From assembly GCA_023055355.1 (NCBI GenBank), contig JALJCS010000002.1, forward strand, positions 76,465,001-76,529,000: a stretch of DNA of 64,000 nt. Reading direction: 5' to 3'. A model generated the notes under the pieces. That model ran no database searches and was not told where the DNA came from. It saw nothing but the letters and a program-made list of their open reading frames with translations. The DNA is from Agelaius tricolor. Its lineage: Eukaryota > Chordata > Aves > Passeriformes > Icteridae. The translations under genes and the position numbers were made by a program. The stretch's first letter is position 1, and every line of letters starts with the position of its first letter. Below are positions 14,951-29,900 of the stretch, piece by piece.

Positions 14951-17900
14951 GTGACTCCTTTCCCTCCGGGGCGGCGGGGGCGCGGGGGGCGCGGGGGGCG
15001 AGCCCGCGGGAGGCTGGGGGGACAGCAGCGCTGCCCGCCCGGAGCGGCCTGGTCCCCGCCCGCCGCCGCAGCCCCGGAGCCATCGGGAGCGGGGCCGGTG
15101 CCGGGAGAGGCGCGGGGCAGCCGCTCGCCGGGAGGGAGCGGCCGGGTCGGAGACTCCCCTGCCGGCGCTGGAGAACGGAGAGAGTTTGGAGGGAGCGGTG
15201 ACGGCAGCCGTAACTCTTTCTGTTGTTCATTCAGGCAATGGGTTCATGGACGGGAAGGAGCTACAAAACTTCATCCAGGAGCTGCAGCAGGCACGGAAGA
15301 AGGCAGGCTTGGTAGGTTAATGTTTCGCCCCACTTTTCCGTCTTCTTCGGGAAAGAAGAGTTTTCTTGAGCAAACTCCAGTGCCCCGGTTCCTTGTGTTC
15401 TCTCTTGCCATCCCGCGGTTCACGCACCTGCCGCACCGGGCAAAGGGAAATAGCTTGGTTAGGAATGAGCAGGTTGCAAATCCGATAAATCGTCTGGTTT
15501 GGAAAGGTGAGACCAGGGTCCGCCTCACTGATGAGCGGCTCCCGCTCGTACCTTGCGAGGCTACAAGCTGATACTTCTGACAGTGCTGAAAAAGAAAAGT
15601 CAAGAAATGTATGGATGCTGTCTTTCTGTCCTGGATGGGACCTTATCCCACGGCAATTAATCTGATCTGGTCCAGATATGCACTCATTAAAACTAGCGGG
15701 GTCAGGGGGAGAGACACTCTCGCACCAAAAAAAAAAAAAAAAAAAAAAAAAAGGAGAAAGAGGAAAAATACCCATCACTTCAGGGGGTAGTTGGACTCTT
15801 AATTTCTCACCTAATGGGCAGCACGGGCTGAAATGCGTTTCTGCCCCTTGGTGGTCACTAAATAGATCTGCAGATGACTCCTAAACACTTACTGCTCTTC
15901 ACCAGGAGTATGAGTACCAAATCCTGGCTGTTTAAATGGCTCAGAGAGACAGCGAAGTTCTTGAAAGTGTTGTCAAAACACATCTGTGTATGAGTTATTG
16001 AAAAATTTATTATTAATTTCTTCCAAACGATACCCATGGAGGGAGGGAAAGGAAAAGGGAGAAAGAAAGAAATTAAAGATTCTGTGTAAAAATACAGCCA
16101 CTTTTAGCATCAAAGCCCAATATATAACTTAATAGAATCAGTCTAAGTGAATCTATGCTAAAAGAATTCTGAAAAAACAGAAAAAGAAATAATTTAAGTG
16201 ATGATGTGTGCATGGAGAAAATAGATTACACTTTCTAATAAGAATGCCTCCAAATTGAGAAATAGCTTTTCAATAATTGACTTTGCTTTGAAAGTTCCTA
16301 TATATTTTAGACCTAAATTCAGAAAAAAATAATTTATATGAACCTTAATTGGTTTTGTGGAAAGTTGTATCATATAAGTTGTATGAGCACAAACTTTACA
16401 CGTATGAAAATCTGTCCCTCGGCAATGCCTCTAATGTGACTGCAGTCTAGGTAGCAGTTAATTCTGACAAGAGATGTTGGTGTAGGCTCTCATTTTCCTG
16501 AGTGTAAGTTCAAACTAAAATTAAAAATGAAATAAAGCAAAATTGAAGTTTAAAAAATTCAAAACAAAACACAAAATTGGAAAATCAGTGTGGGTGTTTT
16601 AGAAGGAAAAGGTCTATTTTTTTTTCACAGAAAAGGTTAAACAACTTTGATACATTTCAAGTACTGCAACAGAACAAATCTCTCTTCTATGCTAAAGTGC
16701 CAGAAACTGAAGTTTGGTCACTAGAAAGAAGATAGTGAAGCCTTTTTATATTTAGTATGAATGTCATTGTTAGTAGAAATGCTAATATATTATTGAGTAG
16801 TTAAAAATTTATTAGAGGCTCAAGGTAAAAAATATTCATAATTTTAAGGTCAGGATCTATTCTCTCTCAAAGCAAGTGTGGATCTCTTAAAAACATAGAC
16901 TACTCAAAGCAACATGGAAACCCTTGCAGGATTATTCTTATCTGCTACAAATGTTATAATGTATATGGGTTTTTTTAAAATAACTCCTGACAGTATCTGA
17001 CAGTGTATTTTAAAAATGCTCAGATGTTTAGGTTTTTCTGTCCCATTTCTCTGATTCAAACCTAGCTTTGGAGTGTTCTGCTGGAAAGAGCAATCTACAG
17101 GAGCAAAACCAAATTCAGCACCTGCTCTGTGGGCTCTGGAGTACAGCTATATGTCGTCTTAGGTTTCAAATCTAACCTGGTTCTTGCACTTGAAGGCTCA
17201 TTTGCTAAACAAGCATCTCATTAGTTCATTTCTTGTCTCGTGGGACACTAATTCAGTATCTTTGAATATCTATTCTTTTGCCAGGAGGGACACATTGAGA
17301 AACTAGTGTAGGCTATATGTCATTTCCTTGTCTGTCCTTCTTTTAACACCCCAAAGCTTCTTTGTCATCATTAACTTCTGCATTTCAGGTCGCTCTTCTG
17401 CTCACTATTTTTGAAATATTCAATTATGCATTCTTCATAGCTGGATTTTACATCAGTCATGCCATATGCATTAAAGAATCACATTGATGCTGTCATTGAA
17501 TAGGATGGTTTAATATTTTCCAATATTCTTCCCAACTGCAGAACTGTTCTAATTATGTTCTGATGCTAATCCTTGCATTAATCCACTCAGTAAGCCTGTA
17601 CTTTCACAGCTGCTTTTTTCTCAGACAGAGAGGTGGCATGCAGCTTGATTCAGGCTAGCCCCCCTGGAAGGGGGGAATGTCTACTCAGAAGTTTTAGTGC
17701 TTGGGCTTTGGAAACATTAGGCCTTTTTTTCATGCGTTACGGTAGATACTGAATTTATCTGGTATAACTTCAGCCGTGCTAAATGAACTATTTTTTAAAG
17801 ATAAAAGCCACAAAATAATCAACATAATTTCTGTTTATTGTGACCCACATTTATGCAATACATTCTCTATTTGGGAGTGCCAAGTGCCAAAAGAAACCCT

Positions 17901-20900
17901 GGGGAATAAGTGACCAGCGCAGAGGTTGATAAAGTGCCAATAGGTGGGTCTTGTCTGAGCTATTCCACATCTGTTTTTAACTTTCCCTGCCTGTATAGAT
18001 AATGACAATATTTCTGCACAGAAGTATGTTATTTATGAGTACAATTATGTCAGTGTTTCTGTAGTGCCAATTATCCTTACATTGTCAAATCGTCTCAGAA
18101 AAAGCTAATTTTTTTCCACTTCTTGGAAAAGTATCTTTTCTGAGGTGTCTGATTAAGGCATGAAGGGCTGGTTTCTTTATTTCAAAAATTGAGCACTGCA
18201 TTTGTATCAGGTTTAGGACTAGACTTGGTTAAGTTTAGGCAATTTTTTTGACCAAAAATACTTATTTGAATAACATAACTCAAATAACTCTTCAAGCAGC
18301 TCATGAGCAGGTTAAGTGAACACCAAAAAACCTCACCATAATTTCTGAATAATGAACTAGAGGATAAGTTTCCTGGTTTGTTTAACCTGTAATCAACTGT
18401 GCCTCTTTCAATGGCTGGACATTGTCCAGCACTGCAGAGCTGCTATTAGAAAGATTAGTAAAATATTTAACCAGGACTAATTAAAATCCAAGTGTCTAAT
18501 TCTCCATTCTATCTGCTAAGCAAACTTGTCCCCACTATGGGATCATTAGATGAAAGGTGACTTTGAAGTCCATTGTATTAATAACCACATCTCTAATTAA
18601 AGGCATGGCAAATTACTAACTTGCTATGGATGACTTTGACAGAAATAGGATACTAGGCCGTGGCTGTATCAGCCACAAGGAACTGACATTTTAGTTAGCT
18701 GTGGCAGGTGAAATTTGGGACAAGCTACAATGGACTTTGTACAGCTGAGAGTCCCTGTGTCTCCAGTGAGAAAATCACTTAGGTCCTATATAATCAGATC
18801 TATTATAACAACTAAACCTTTAATTTCCAAAGTCTGACATAACTTCATCTATAACTGTAGAATTGTCCATGGTTTCAATATAACTGCAACCCTATTCTTG
18901 CTGAATGGTTTCACTAGCTTCCACCTCTAAGAAATACAATGAAAATTAAAAGTTTAATCAGTATTGAAGGTTGATGACATCTCATGTCAAAGAAATGCAG
19001 GTCAAGTTGAAGTGTGAAATCAAATATTTATATATTTACCCCAAGGCTGGCACTTTTTGCCGTAGCCTAGAATGAGAATAGTCTTTAGAAGACAGATGTA
19101 TAGAGGGACCATAATTTGTATGGACAACAATGATGGTTTATTCTGTCAGATTAAAGGTACTGCGTAAGGTTTTCTCCTGACTAAATCTCCCTTTCTACTT
19201 TTAAGCAGTGACATTTTGACTCTGTTTCCATGATAACCAAATACTAAACAGTGAAAAATATGATATTGTGATGAGATTTTAAGACTAAAATAGCATCCAT
19301 TGTTCAGGAAAAATCCACTCAAAGACGTGGAAAGACTATTTTGGTGTTCAGATGTATTATATGAAATTTTTTTCTTATTTTGAAAGATTCTGCACTGCCT
19401 TCAAGTTACTAATTTAAAAATGAAAACTGAGAAAATGCAGTAATAATTGCCTATGAACTTCACTGTCACCATCTCAAACAAAGGAACTGTTAGACACGTC
19501 TTCCAACACATCTGTCTTTATAGTTTTTCATTCTGTAAATGAAAATAACATTATAAGCATTTAGATGTCAATCATTCACACTGGCTATAATAGAATTCCC
19601 TAGGAAGTAAAATGAAAAAAAAATTCATTTAAACTTGACGAGTCTAGCTGCAATGTGTGAATACTTCATTAAAGGTGGTATATTATTTGGCAAATAATAG
19701 ATTATTCAAGTATGTTTATATATTTTTATTGTATTTTAAAGTAATAATTCTATCATTGTAACTTTGTAGGATTTAACTCCTGAAATGAAAGCTTTTGTGG
19801 ACCAATACGGGAAATCTACTGATGGAAAAATAGGCATAGTTGAGGTAAGACAGTTACTTTGTAACTTGACTTGAAGAAAATATATTTAGCACAGAGCAAT
19901 GTGAGCATAATATGCCAATACTTTCGATTTTTAGATACACAGAATATTTCTTCCTTGCCCTTAAGATCTTTTTATTTTTCACTAATGAAACTTTTTCATT
20001 TACAAGTAATTTATTCCTTGCCACATTCCAGACACTTCACCATAAGTCATTTAACTTTTCTCTCTTCATTCAATACAAATAAGCACCAATAGCAATTTAA
20101 GTTTTCTACAATGCAGAATAAAGTTCTATTTCAGAAATTTAAATTAAAAAGGTAATTTGATAAGAAGTAATGTGATGTAGTGCTACCTGTGATTTTGAAC
20201 TCATTCTCTGTCACCATTCCTAATAGTGATAACATCTGAGTGAAGTTAATAGGGCAGTCACTGTATGTAATCTATTCTAAAAAACCCCCAAATATGTAAC
20301 CCAAGTAAGTCAGCATGTTAATTATGGCTAAGAATGAATTTCTTAGGATTTCCTTTCTTGAACTTTAACAGAACTGCAAGCAGAAAATTCTCACATTCCT
20401 TACTCCCATTTTCTGAAGAGGCTGAAGATAACCAGCTTCTCCTCATACAGCTGCTCAACAATTGTACAACTTAGACAACTTGATAGGAAGTAGGGAACCA
20501 TTGTGTTTTCTCTGAATTTCACTCTTCAGCACTGCAATTCAAAAAAGAGAGTTTGTTGGGTTATAGGGTTACAGTTTGAGAATTCACTTCTCTGAGCTTA
20601 AATCAACGACTCATTTATGTCACTCTGAGTGCAGTGAGACTGCGGTTTTATTATTAAATGATTCTGTATTTTTTTCCTGATAATAAGAAATCTGACCTAG
20701 AGAGCTAATTAAAAAACAGCTGGAAACAAGCCAGGCCTGCAAAATTTCTACAGTGACCACCTTTGGGTCAGTATCTAATTTTAAAACTGAGGACTGAATA
20801 GAATGTGTAGAAGTCAATAGAAAGTATCACTGATGATACAATAGATCATTTCAAGATATCTTTTCTCTTCTATCGTATATCTGAATTTTATGTACTTGTT

Positions 20901-23900
20901 TAAAGGCATATGTAATTATGATTAAGCTGCCACAGAAATGTGAACAATTTGCTTCACTTGCAGCCATAATTGGTTTTTAAAAGTGCATTATTTAACAATA
21001 CTTAGCATTGATCAAATAGCTTTGCATCTAGAAAGAGGTATAACAACTCTTTTTGTTTTGGACTAACAAATACTAATTTATTTGTTATTGAAGAATTTTA
21101 TTTAAATTAGTCTTTTTGAATATCTGTGGAGCCAGCACTGATGCAAGAAGAATGTGTGAACAGTGCCTGAAAAACACTGTGCTTCTTCACTTAGGAAAGA
21201 TAACTGGAAGTTTTACCTTTCAAATTCTATTTCTGATTCTGATATTGACTTAATGAAAATCCAATAGGGTCTGATATGGCTCACCACCCCCAGTGAAGGG
21301 CCAAGCATGCTCAGCATTCACGGAAGCAACTGAATAGTGATAGTATGGAGTTCAGCGGCTGAAGGGACTTTCTCCCTTAATATAGCAGTTTCCAAACCCA
21401 ATAGCTGTATTTTGTTTCTCTTACATCAGCATGAAGCTTGATTTGGAAACTGCTGATGGGACTCATGAAATGTGTGGTACGTGCCGAGCAGTATGATATT
21501 AAAGTTGGTACTTGGACTTGACTCTCCTTCCTTATATTAAAAAAATTATCCAGTAATTCCAGATTGTTCCCATTTACATAGTACATCAAATAGCTTTTTC
21601 TGAAAGCTGTGTGGATGCTGTTCAAGAAAACTTACATAAAGCCATTCAGACTCCCGGCCCTCAAAATGGACACCCAGCATTTGACAAAGAATGTGCTAGC
21701 CAATAATGAGCTTTCAGGAAAGGTCTGTTGACTGAGATAAAGAGGAGGCCTGGGTGGCTTCATAGAGGAAAAAGTGGATTTTCAGCTCAGATCAAGTGTT
21801 GATTCTGTCTTTGCAAGCACACTGCAGTTAGTTTGCTGGCTATTATCCAGTGTCCTCCAGCTAAAGGCAGAGCCTGACCTGCCCACTTTCTTTCCATTGT
21901 GTAAGAGACCTCTAATTCACCTTTTGTACTCATTGAGACCAATGCTTTTACTAAAATGTGGCTGTGAAACCCAAGGTTTTCAAAACTCAGAGCTGCAGCA
22001 ATTTCACATTCAAATTATTTGAAGATTACTGCTGCCAAAAAATCGACTACTTATTAGCCTAAAATATTCTTTGTACTCCCATGCTCTATTATGAGATTTT
22101 AAAAAGCAAATTCACGCTATCAGGCAAAAGGCATTTTAAATAGCATTAAATATCAGTGGAATTTACTTAGAGAACAATGTCAAGAAAATAGTTCTGATAT
22201 TGGTTTAGGTACTTAGAGGTTTTTTTCTGCTAAGTAGCCTATAAAGACACACCTCAGCCTGCAGCTGACCAGAGAAGAGTCAAACCAGTCTCAGGTTTTG
22301 TAGTTGTCCTCTATTATTTGTGATCCAGAGATAACCCACCTTCTCCATAAAAGCAGCAAAGCTCAAGGCTCACTAAACTACTATTGCTGCCATACACAGA
22401 CTTACAGTGGTCTGCGCTCTTACTCAAAGATGCTCACAAAGTCCCCCTATGCTTATCCCCACAAAAAAGTCATCACTTAAAATAGCACCAGGTTTTCATC
22501 TTTCTTCTTGGTAGTGGTATAAAACTGGGACTGGGAAGTTGAACCAGTTTCCACACAATCTACTCATCCCTTTAATACTGCAGAATTTTCCACAAAAAGA
22601 AATTTAATGCTTTCCCCTGAGACTTACAGAGGGTGAGAGGTATAGCTTAAAATAAGGTAATTTTCTTTCAGAGGTAATATATTCTGTGCCTCAATTACAG
22701 TTTCATACTGCTAATAAGCTGTTAATGATCCTTTGGACAGTTACTATTTTATGGTGCCCTTGCAAAATTCACAGGAGTTAGCTATGTCATTGAACGACAT
22801 CTTATTTATATTTTCCACACAAGCAAACCCTTTCCCATTGTTATAATCAGTCACTTTACCCAAACTATCTTTTTTATTCTGAATAGTTCTTCCATTCAAC
22901 ATTTGCTGTTAAATAGGAGCATACTCTAAAAATCAAAGCCTTTCTGTCATGAGAGAAATAAAGACATTTTTTCATAAATCAGGACTGAGTTAGACACATT
23001 TAGCTATTGCGTACATGTAAATATATACTCACCCATACGTGTATATTCTATTTATGATGGAGTAGGTTTTGAAAGCTGCTGACAAAAATGCATTTCTTGG
23101 GTTGATTTTGATTTCATGTTCAGCCACTTAGCAAAAGCACTCAGAAGGTTCTGATGGGGCTGACAGCCTGTCATCAGCTGCGCCATTTCGGTAAGGAGAG
23201 GGCTCTGAGGTGTCTTTTCAGCTGTACCAACAATGAAAGAATTTAACTGATTCCTGCACATAAGATTTTAGAGAAACAAGAGATATGTCTCCATAACTTT
23301 GTTGTGTCTGTGAGGTGAGAGCTGAAGTCACTTATAGCTCTGCTGGTTCCCAATAAAAAAGCCTCAGCAATTAGGCAATAGCACTGAAATAGGCAGAACA
23401 AAAGATTTGAGGGTGTGAAACGAAGACAGAAAAACAAAAATTTGAATCAAAATTTTAAGATGGGACTCCAGAAAGTCTGCAGATGTCATTTTACATAAAA
23501 GAATCCAGCTAAGAAATCTGTCTTCCTCCATTTTCTCCATAGTAAGCACAGCTGGCCTATTCTTCAAGTAAAGTTTTTTTTAATCAAAACATATTTCATA
23601 CATTTTGAGAACAGAAAAAAAAATTGGGCTTTTGTTAAAAACAAATAATGAATTTACATTAAATTATACAGCATACTTTCCATCTTCTACATTTGTCACT
23701 TGCCAAAATTGAGTTATAGTAAATGAACATTTTCAATAATCAGTACAATAATGTCTGATTTTTAAAAAGCTTTTTGTAGAGAAGAGGCATTGGAAGAACC
23801 ATCCCCGGTTTTGCAAGGCTAAAAGCCCTCTTGATTTCTTTCTTTTATTTATAGCTCTTTTTTAACATGTCTCTGTGACTGACAAATGAGAACTGCCATC

Positions 23901-26900
23901 CCTTACCCTCCCTGTTTTCCAGGGTTTTTTCTCCTGGCTTTTCCTTATATTTAACCATTTACATTACACACATGTTCTTCATGTCAGCGTTCCTTTCTTT
24001 CTTGCTCTTCCTTGGTATCTGAGTAGTCTATATTTCTGCTTTCTAATTCATGGTCCTTCACACTTACCCTCTGTGAGTCCTTGTGTTATGCTTTCCCTTC
24101 GTGCTGATTCAATGGATTTTAATACAGATTCCAATTCTGCAGGGGTGAATTTTTTTCCCCTTTCCCCAGCCATCCTTTTGGTAAAGTGCTACCTCACTCC
24201 CTCCTCTCAGACTTCAAGTTCTGTTTGACCTTGATGGCTATGACAAAGCTGCAGGCCAGAAGCCTTTCAGAGGCACCTTCCAAACACTGCAGCTAGCAGC
24301 ATGAAGCTTCCAAGTGGGCCACAATACAGCAGCAGCAGTATGAGCACAAAGAATTCCCCACCATTTAAAAAATATTCATACTCTATTACAGGCTCAGCTG
24401 GCCTGATGAAGAGCCAAAATTCATTCTTTCTTAAATTCTCTTACAGCTTGCTCAGGTATTGCCAACAGAAGAGAATTTCCTGTTGTTCTTCAGATGCCAG
24501 CAGCTAAAGTCAAGTGAAGATTTCATGCAGGTACAGTGTGAAAAGTTGTCTGTTACAAAACCATCAAAGACCTGCTTGCCATAAACATATCATTAAAGCA
24601 TTCCCATTCTGATTGCAGACATGGAGGAAATATGACAGCGACCACAGTGGCTTCATTGATTCTGAGGAACTTAAGGTAAACCAGTATCATCTATGAGCAT
24701 GCACAACATGAGAACAGGTGTTGGATTACAGCCTGTGCTGCTATCTCTTTCTTCAGATACCCAACTGTGCATGTTTTTGCATTTCAAACATGACAAAAAA
24801 TGCAATACAACTAGCTGATGTTTTTATCGCCAGTAAATTATTTAAAGTGAAACTCTAATCTGATCAATGTTTTTTAAGCCATGTTTTAATTCAGATCAGT
24901 GCTGGTATCAAATGACTTAGGGTACCAGGCAGCTTAGAAGTAAGAAAGATTAAGAAAGCAAGATGAGTCTCTGTCAGCTATATTGGTTATCTTTTTTGGC
25001 CTCTTAGGGAAAAGAACTGCTTTGTTGTGTTTTTTCTTAAGAGCATCACTACTATTAATCACTGTGCTGCTGAACAGTTGATGCTGTCTCAAGTACTACA
25101 TAACCCTGCAATTTCCTAATTCTAATACTGCTAGACTAACACACATGGTATTGTGCTGCCTCTGCTTGGTTTAATATGCACAAATAAGAGCAGAATCAAG
25201 GTTACTCCCTTAGCCATCTCGGCCTTGCACAGTTAAGAAATCTTGAAACAAGAGTGATTTCATTTCCCTAGTCATACAACCAACACCAATTTGTCAATGC
25301 TGAGTTAGTGTCACAAAATCACAGGGTGATTGTTAGGAACCTCAGGAGGTCATCTGGTCCAAGCCCTCTGCTCAAGCAATACCACCCAGAGCCAGTTGCT
25401 CAGGACCTTTTTCAGATGGCCTTTGCATGTCATCGAGAATGGAGACTCTGCAGCCTCCATGGGCAACCTGTGCCAGTGCTGTGTCATCATTGCAGTGAAA
25501 ATATATTTCCTGATGCTCAGAAGGAACATTTTGTGTTTCACTTTGTGACCATTGCCTCTGGTCCTGTCAGTAGCCTAGCTCCATCCTCTTTGCACCCTCT
25601 CTTGAAGTTTTTATATACTTTGATGCTGTTCTCCTGAAGCTCCTCTTCTCCAAGCTTAAGTGTCCCAATTCCCTCTGCCTTTCTTCATAGCAGAGATGCT
25701 CATATACAGCAGCTTTCTGAGTAGAAAGGTGCCATCTTCCACAGTTCAACTGCATTTGATTCATTATTGTAGCTTTACATTCAAAGGAATCAAAGCAATT
25801 CATATCAAGAGAACTATCTGTGTTTATCCATCTAATTTGGACTATTTTGTCCATATGTGGCATAAAGAAGAGTGATGTAAGTTTTAAATAAAGCACCAGG
25901 AGATCAAACTGTTCAAAATCTTTACTGTTCTTCTGCTCAGAAAAGAAATCCATCACAGAAAATTCACATCTTTTTTCCTTTTCCCTTCCTCTTTTGAGTT
26001 TGATATCTGTGTGACATTTGCTGAGGATCTAAGCTTAGGGTAACGCTCAGGCAGACAAGCCCATTCTTCTGCTGACTGGTTGCACCAGACCAGTTTTTAA
26101 AGTTGCAGGATCAGGAAAAGGTAGCACTTGAGAACTCTCCAGCTGTTAGATGATGCCTGCTGACTGCTATATTTTAAAATAGATTTTAAAAGGCAGGGTT
26201 GATTGAGGGCCAGCTGAAGAATGAAGACATTTAAACTGCATCTCTAATGGTTCATCTCTCTTGTGCTGGGAGGTTTCATTTGCCTCAGAGAAAGAGGTCA
26301 TTTTAACACTGAAAATAAGACATAAATGTCCAGTTTTATTTTTAGATCAGTATTTCTTGGCAAGCCTAAACATTTTAAAGTATTTGCTATGGGAGGTGTA
26401 CACCCACTTACAACTTTGTAAGTGAAATTTAAGCTAAAAAATCAAGAAAACTTTCTAACAATAGTAATGGCAGTAGAATATGTTGTGTAAGGGGGAGGCA
26501 GACTCTTCATCACTGCCTATATTTAGGAAAGGTTTGGCAATAGCTCAGATCAGAGACTAATTCAGGAAGTTTAGATAGATAGAATCCTTTATTGAGACAT
26601 GGACTGAATAGCCTTTTAATTTCCCTTCCAGTTCCATTTTCCATTGAAGCACACAAGATTAAATATTAGACATGTTTCTGTAACATCCATTCACAACATT
26701 TCAGTCGTGTTCTTCATTATACAAGCTACCAGGAAGGGCCTTCAGCCTGGAGGGGGCCAGGCTGTATGAACTGTAGGGAGTGTTAGTCATACCAGTATTG
26801 ACATGGTTGCATTCAGGTCCAGGAATACAAGTATATTTTCCGATAAGCTCTCCCATTTTCTGTCTTGAAATGTGGCCAAAAATTCTGCAAGGATAATGAC

Positions 26901-29900
26901 ACTCCAACAGATGACAGAAATTAGGTCCTTCATCAGGTCTTGTAATGCCCTTGCTTTACAATTTAGTATCTTCCTTGTTTTGAATGTCACAGATCGAGTA
27001 CAGAAATTTAAAACACGGAATGGGTGGAAACCATCTTATTTTTTAAAGTGAAAATGGCTTGTGTTTCAAGTCATGTGACATCAAATTCTCATTCAAAAAT
27101 GCAATGAAATTGGCTGCACACATTTAAAATACAAAGTAGGAAGAAGCAATGTTCGCCTCTAGCATCAGGTAATGCCATAGGCAAGGACAAAACTCAATTA
27201 ATCATTGATCTTTTCTTTAAAATTGTTCAGATGCTGCAAGAAGTGATTAGGCATACAAGTTTCAAGGAGACCCAAGGTTAATTAGTTTAGTTTACTGATA
27301 GTGCATATTTAGAAGCAGTACACTTAAAAGCCAAACTTTTTTCCAAATTCACAATACAACAAATGGCATACAATGCAGGAAGTTTTATTAGTTACTTTTT
27401 CCAAATAAAATGCAATATACTTGAACTTACTAAAAGAAACATATACTCTTAGCTGTTAATAAATATTTTTTCCTACTTATTTGGCACTGCAGTAGTAAAT
27501 ACTAAAGTGGAAGTAAAATAGTATTTCCCATTACTTTAATCTGAAGTTAGCAAGTCAGACATTTTACACTGTAGATAAAAATTCAAAATAAATTCTATTT
27601 ATTTTAACAGAGCTTCTTGAAAGATTTATTACAGAAAGCAAATAAGCAGATTGAAGACTCAAAGCTAACGGAATACACAGAAATAATGGTAAGTTTATTT
27701 AAAAGCATAATGGGTTAATGGGAAGTTACTCAGTAACTGCCCATAATGGGTTAATGGGCAATACTGCTCAAAAAGAGAAGTCCAGAAATTTTTAACCTTC
27801 TTGGTATTTATATAGTATCATGCCAAGCCATTGTGTTTTCCCTGGTTTGCTCCCGTGTGCTGTTAGCTGTAAAACCAAAGTCTTCACATTTCATAGGAGC
27901 AAAATTGTTCTTGTCGTAATTATATTGTTTTGATCAAATTAATTTGGTGTTACTTTCTTTCTATATTTTGCCTTCTTTCAGAGCTGTGTCTGTCTCTTGT
28001 CTTAAAAGATATCACTGCATGGTGGCTTCCTTAAATTTACAAATACCTCACTCTTTCCCCGCTTGCTTTAAGGAAGATAGTTGATATTTTAGATAAACAC
28101 TATAGCAAAACTGTTGCTTCCTTAGTCATCCCATCCTTTGAACAATCCATCCATCCATTGCTATGGCACTCCATGGTAAGGACTAGTACTGGCTTCTTCA
28201 TGGGCTTTTCAAGAAAAAAAGACAGAATTCTGGTCTTCAGGAAATTTATAAATCCACATTTTTTGTTTTACCAGCTTGTTTTCATCCTAAAATACTTGTA
28301 ACAATCAAAAATATGCTAGGTAGATGCACTAGGCCTCAAACTGGCTTAAGACTGGCTGAAAAAAACTTGTGTTTCTCCTGGAAAAAGTCTGCTGGTTCAT
28401 TGTACCAGTATAAACCATTTACATAGAATTGTCACTGTTCCTTCACTGCTGAAGATAACATTTTCATTCAGGGAGCTTTTTGACCTCCATCCTAAAGTGT
28501 GCTATAAGTTCTGGCCTCTGAAGAGACACATATTGACAAAGAATTTAGTTAAAAGAGAAAAAATTAAGCCCAGCTCTGCAATTGTCTCTGCAGAAAACAG
28601 AAGGATAATAAAAAAACACACAGTCCTGAGCAGCTGCTGGCAGGCAGAGCCAGCCACTAACTCATCAAAATACAAAATAAGTTTACTTCACAGCTGCCTC
28701 TGCTTACCTCCCTCAAATGCAAATCTGTTTTCCTGGGAAATGCACACAAGGCAGATGCTTTTATGTAAAGGAAGGAAGTGTTAAAAGGAACCATGGTGTT
28801 GTGTAGAAATAAATGTTCTTAGAATTGGTCACTTTTTTCTGGTATCCTTTATCATTTATTGTGTATTAACAAAATGAAATTAGGCCTTTCTTCATTGCCT
28901 TACATTAGCTCCCTCTTTAAAAGGATGTATGTTTATGTATATACCTTGGTACAGGATGTTACATTTCCTCTTACCTATAAATGACATCTCAAATTACTGG
29001 AATCGAAGGTGATGGGATGCAGTGTGGGTGGTGGTGCTTTCAATACAATGCCTTGTAGTCTGCTGCTTTTGTGACTCTTTTATTGCACAGCAAGTGCAAT
29101 ATAATGTTCAAAAGTAGAAAAATGGAACTATACAGACTTAAATACTGGAAAAGCAGGAACAATATCTTCGTCTACTTCTAACAGCTATTATAAGCTGTTT
29201 GTGCCTTTCAAGTGGCAGGAACACATTCTTTCAAGGCCTCAAAGGAAAACACTTTATTAGTAGAGCTATTAAAATTATTAGAAATAATAATAACAACTTA
29301 TTTTTGTGAAATTATATTAACATAGTTATTACTATAATTTAATTTTGCTTATTTGGAGAGATTTATTTTCCTATTTTCATACCATCAAGAAAATAGGATC
29401 ATCTGCAACACCTGTTCACTTTTTTTTTTAATATTTCACAGTAAAAAATACTGTCTTTACTTAAATAGTTAGACCTATTCAATTGAATGAAATGTCAATT
29501 GTTTTCTTTCTTGGGAATTGATTGCCTTGGATTCTATTGCACTTAACCCAACAGTTTTACATCTTTATGAATAGAGAATAATGATTCTATTACCCAATCA
29601 TGCCATGAAGTCAAAAGTAAAATGTTATCACATCAACACTCCTCTCATTTATAAATAATAACATGCACCATTTCTCATACAGGAAATTCATTCTGCAGTG
29701 TAGGCAGGCTAAGACCTGCCTTATTGCAGGTTAATCAGAATTGCTCAGCTGCTTTCTTATCAAGATTTTGCAGTAGAATTATTTACTATAAATTACTTAG
29801 TCAGTACTTAAAATAAACGTATTACACAGCAAATGTGACCTGGGGACATCATTTCAGGACAAAGTTAATTGGATTTAAGTTTTCCAAATTAGTGTTTTCT

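Larger units (their letters stand above)
14490..15230. promoter_or_regulatory. CALB1: CpG island over CALB1 promoter, exon 1 and intron 1
   Basis: GC content jumps from AT-rich flanks to a dense CpG region holding the TATA box, 5' UTR, exon 1 and all of intron 1. GC-box-like CCGCCC/GGGCGG motifs are present. This is a typical vertebrate CpG-island promoter, here combined with a TATA element. Confidence 0.75.

Noticed and set aside
14951..15571. 206-codon open frame on the + strand
   Set aside because: It starts in CALB1 intron 1, crosses exon 2 out of frame and owes its length to GC-rich CpG-island composition.
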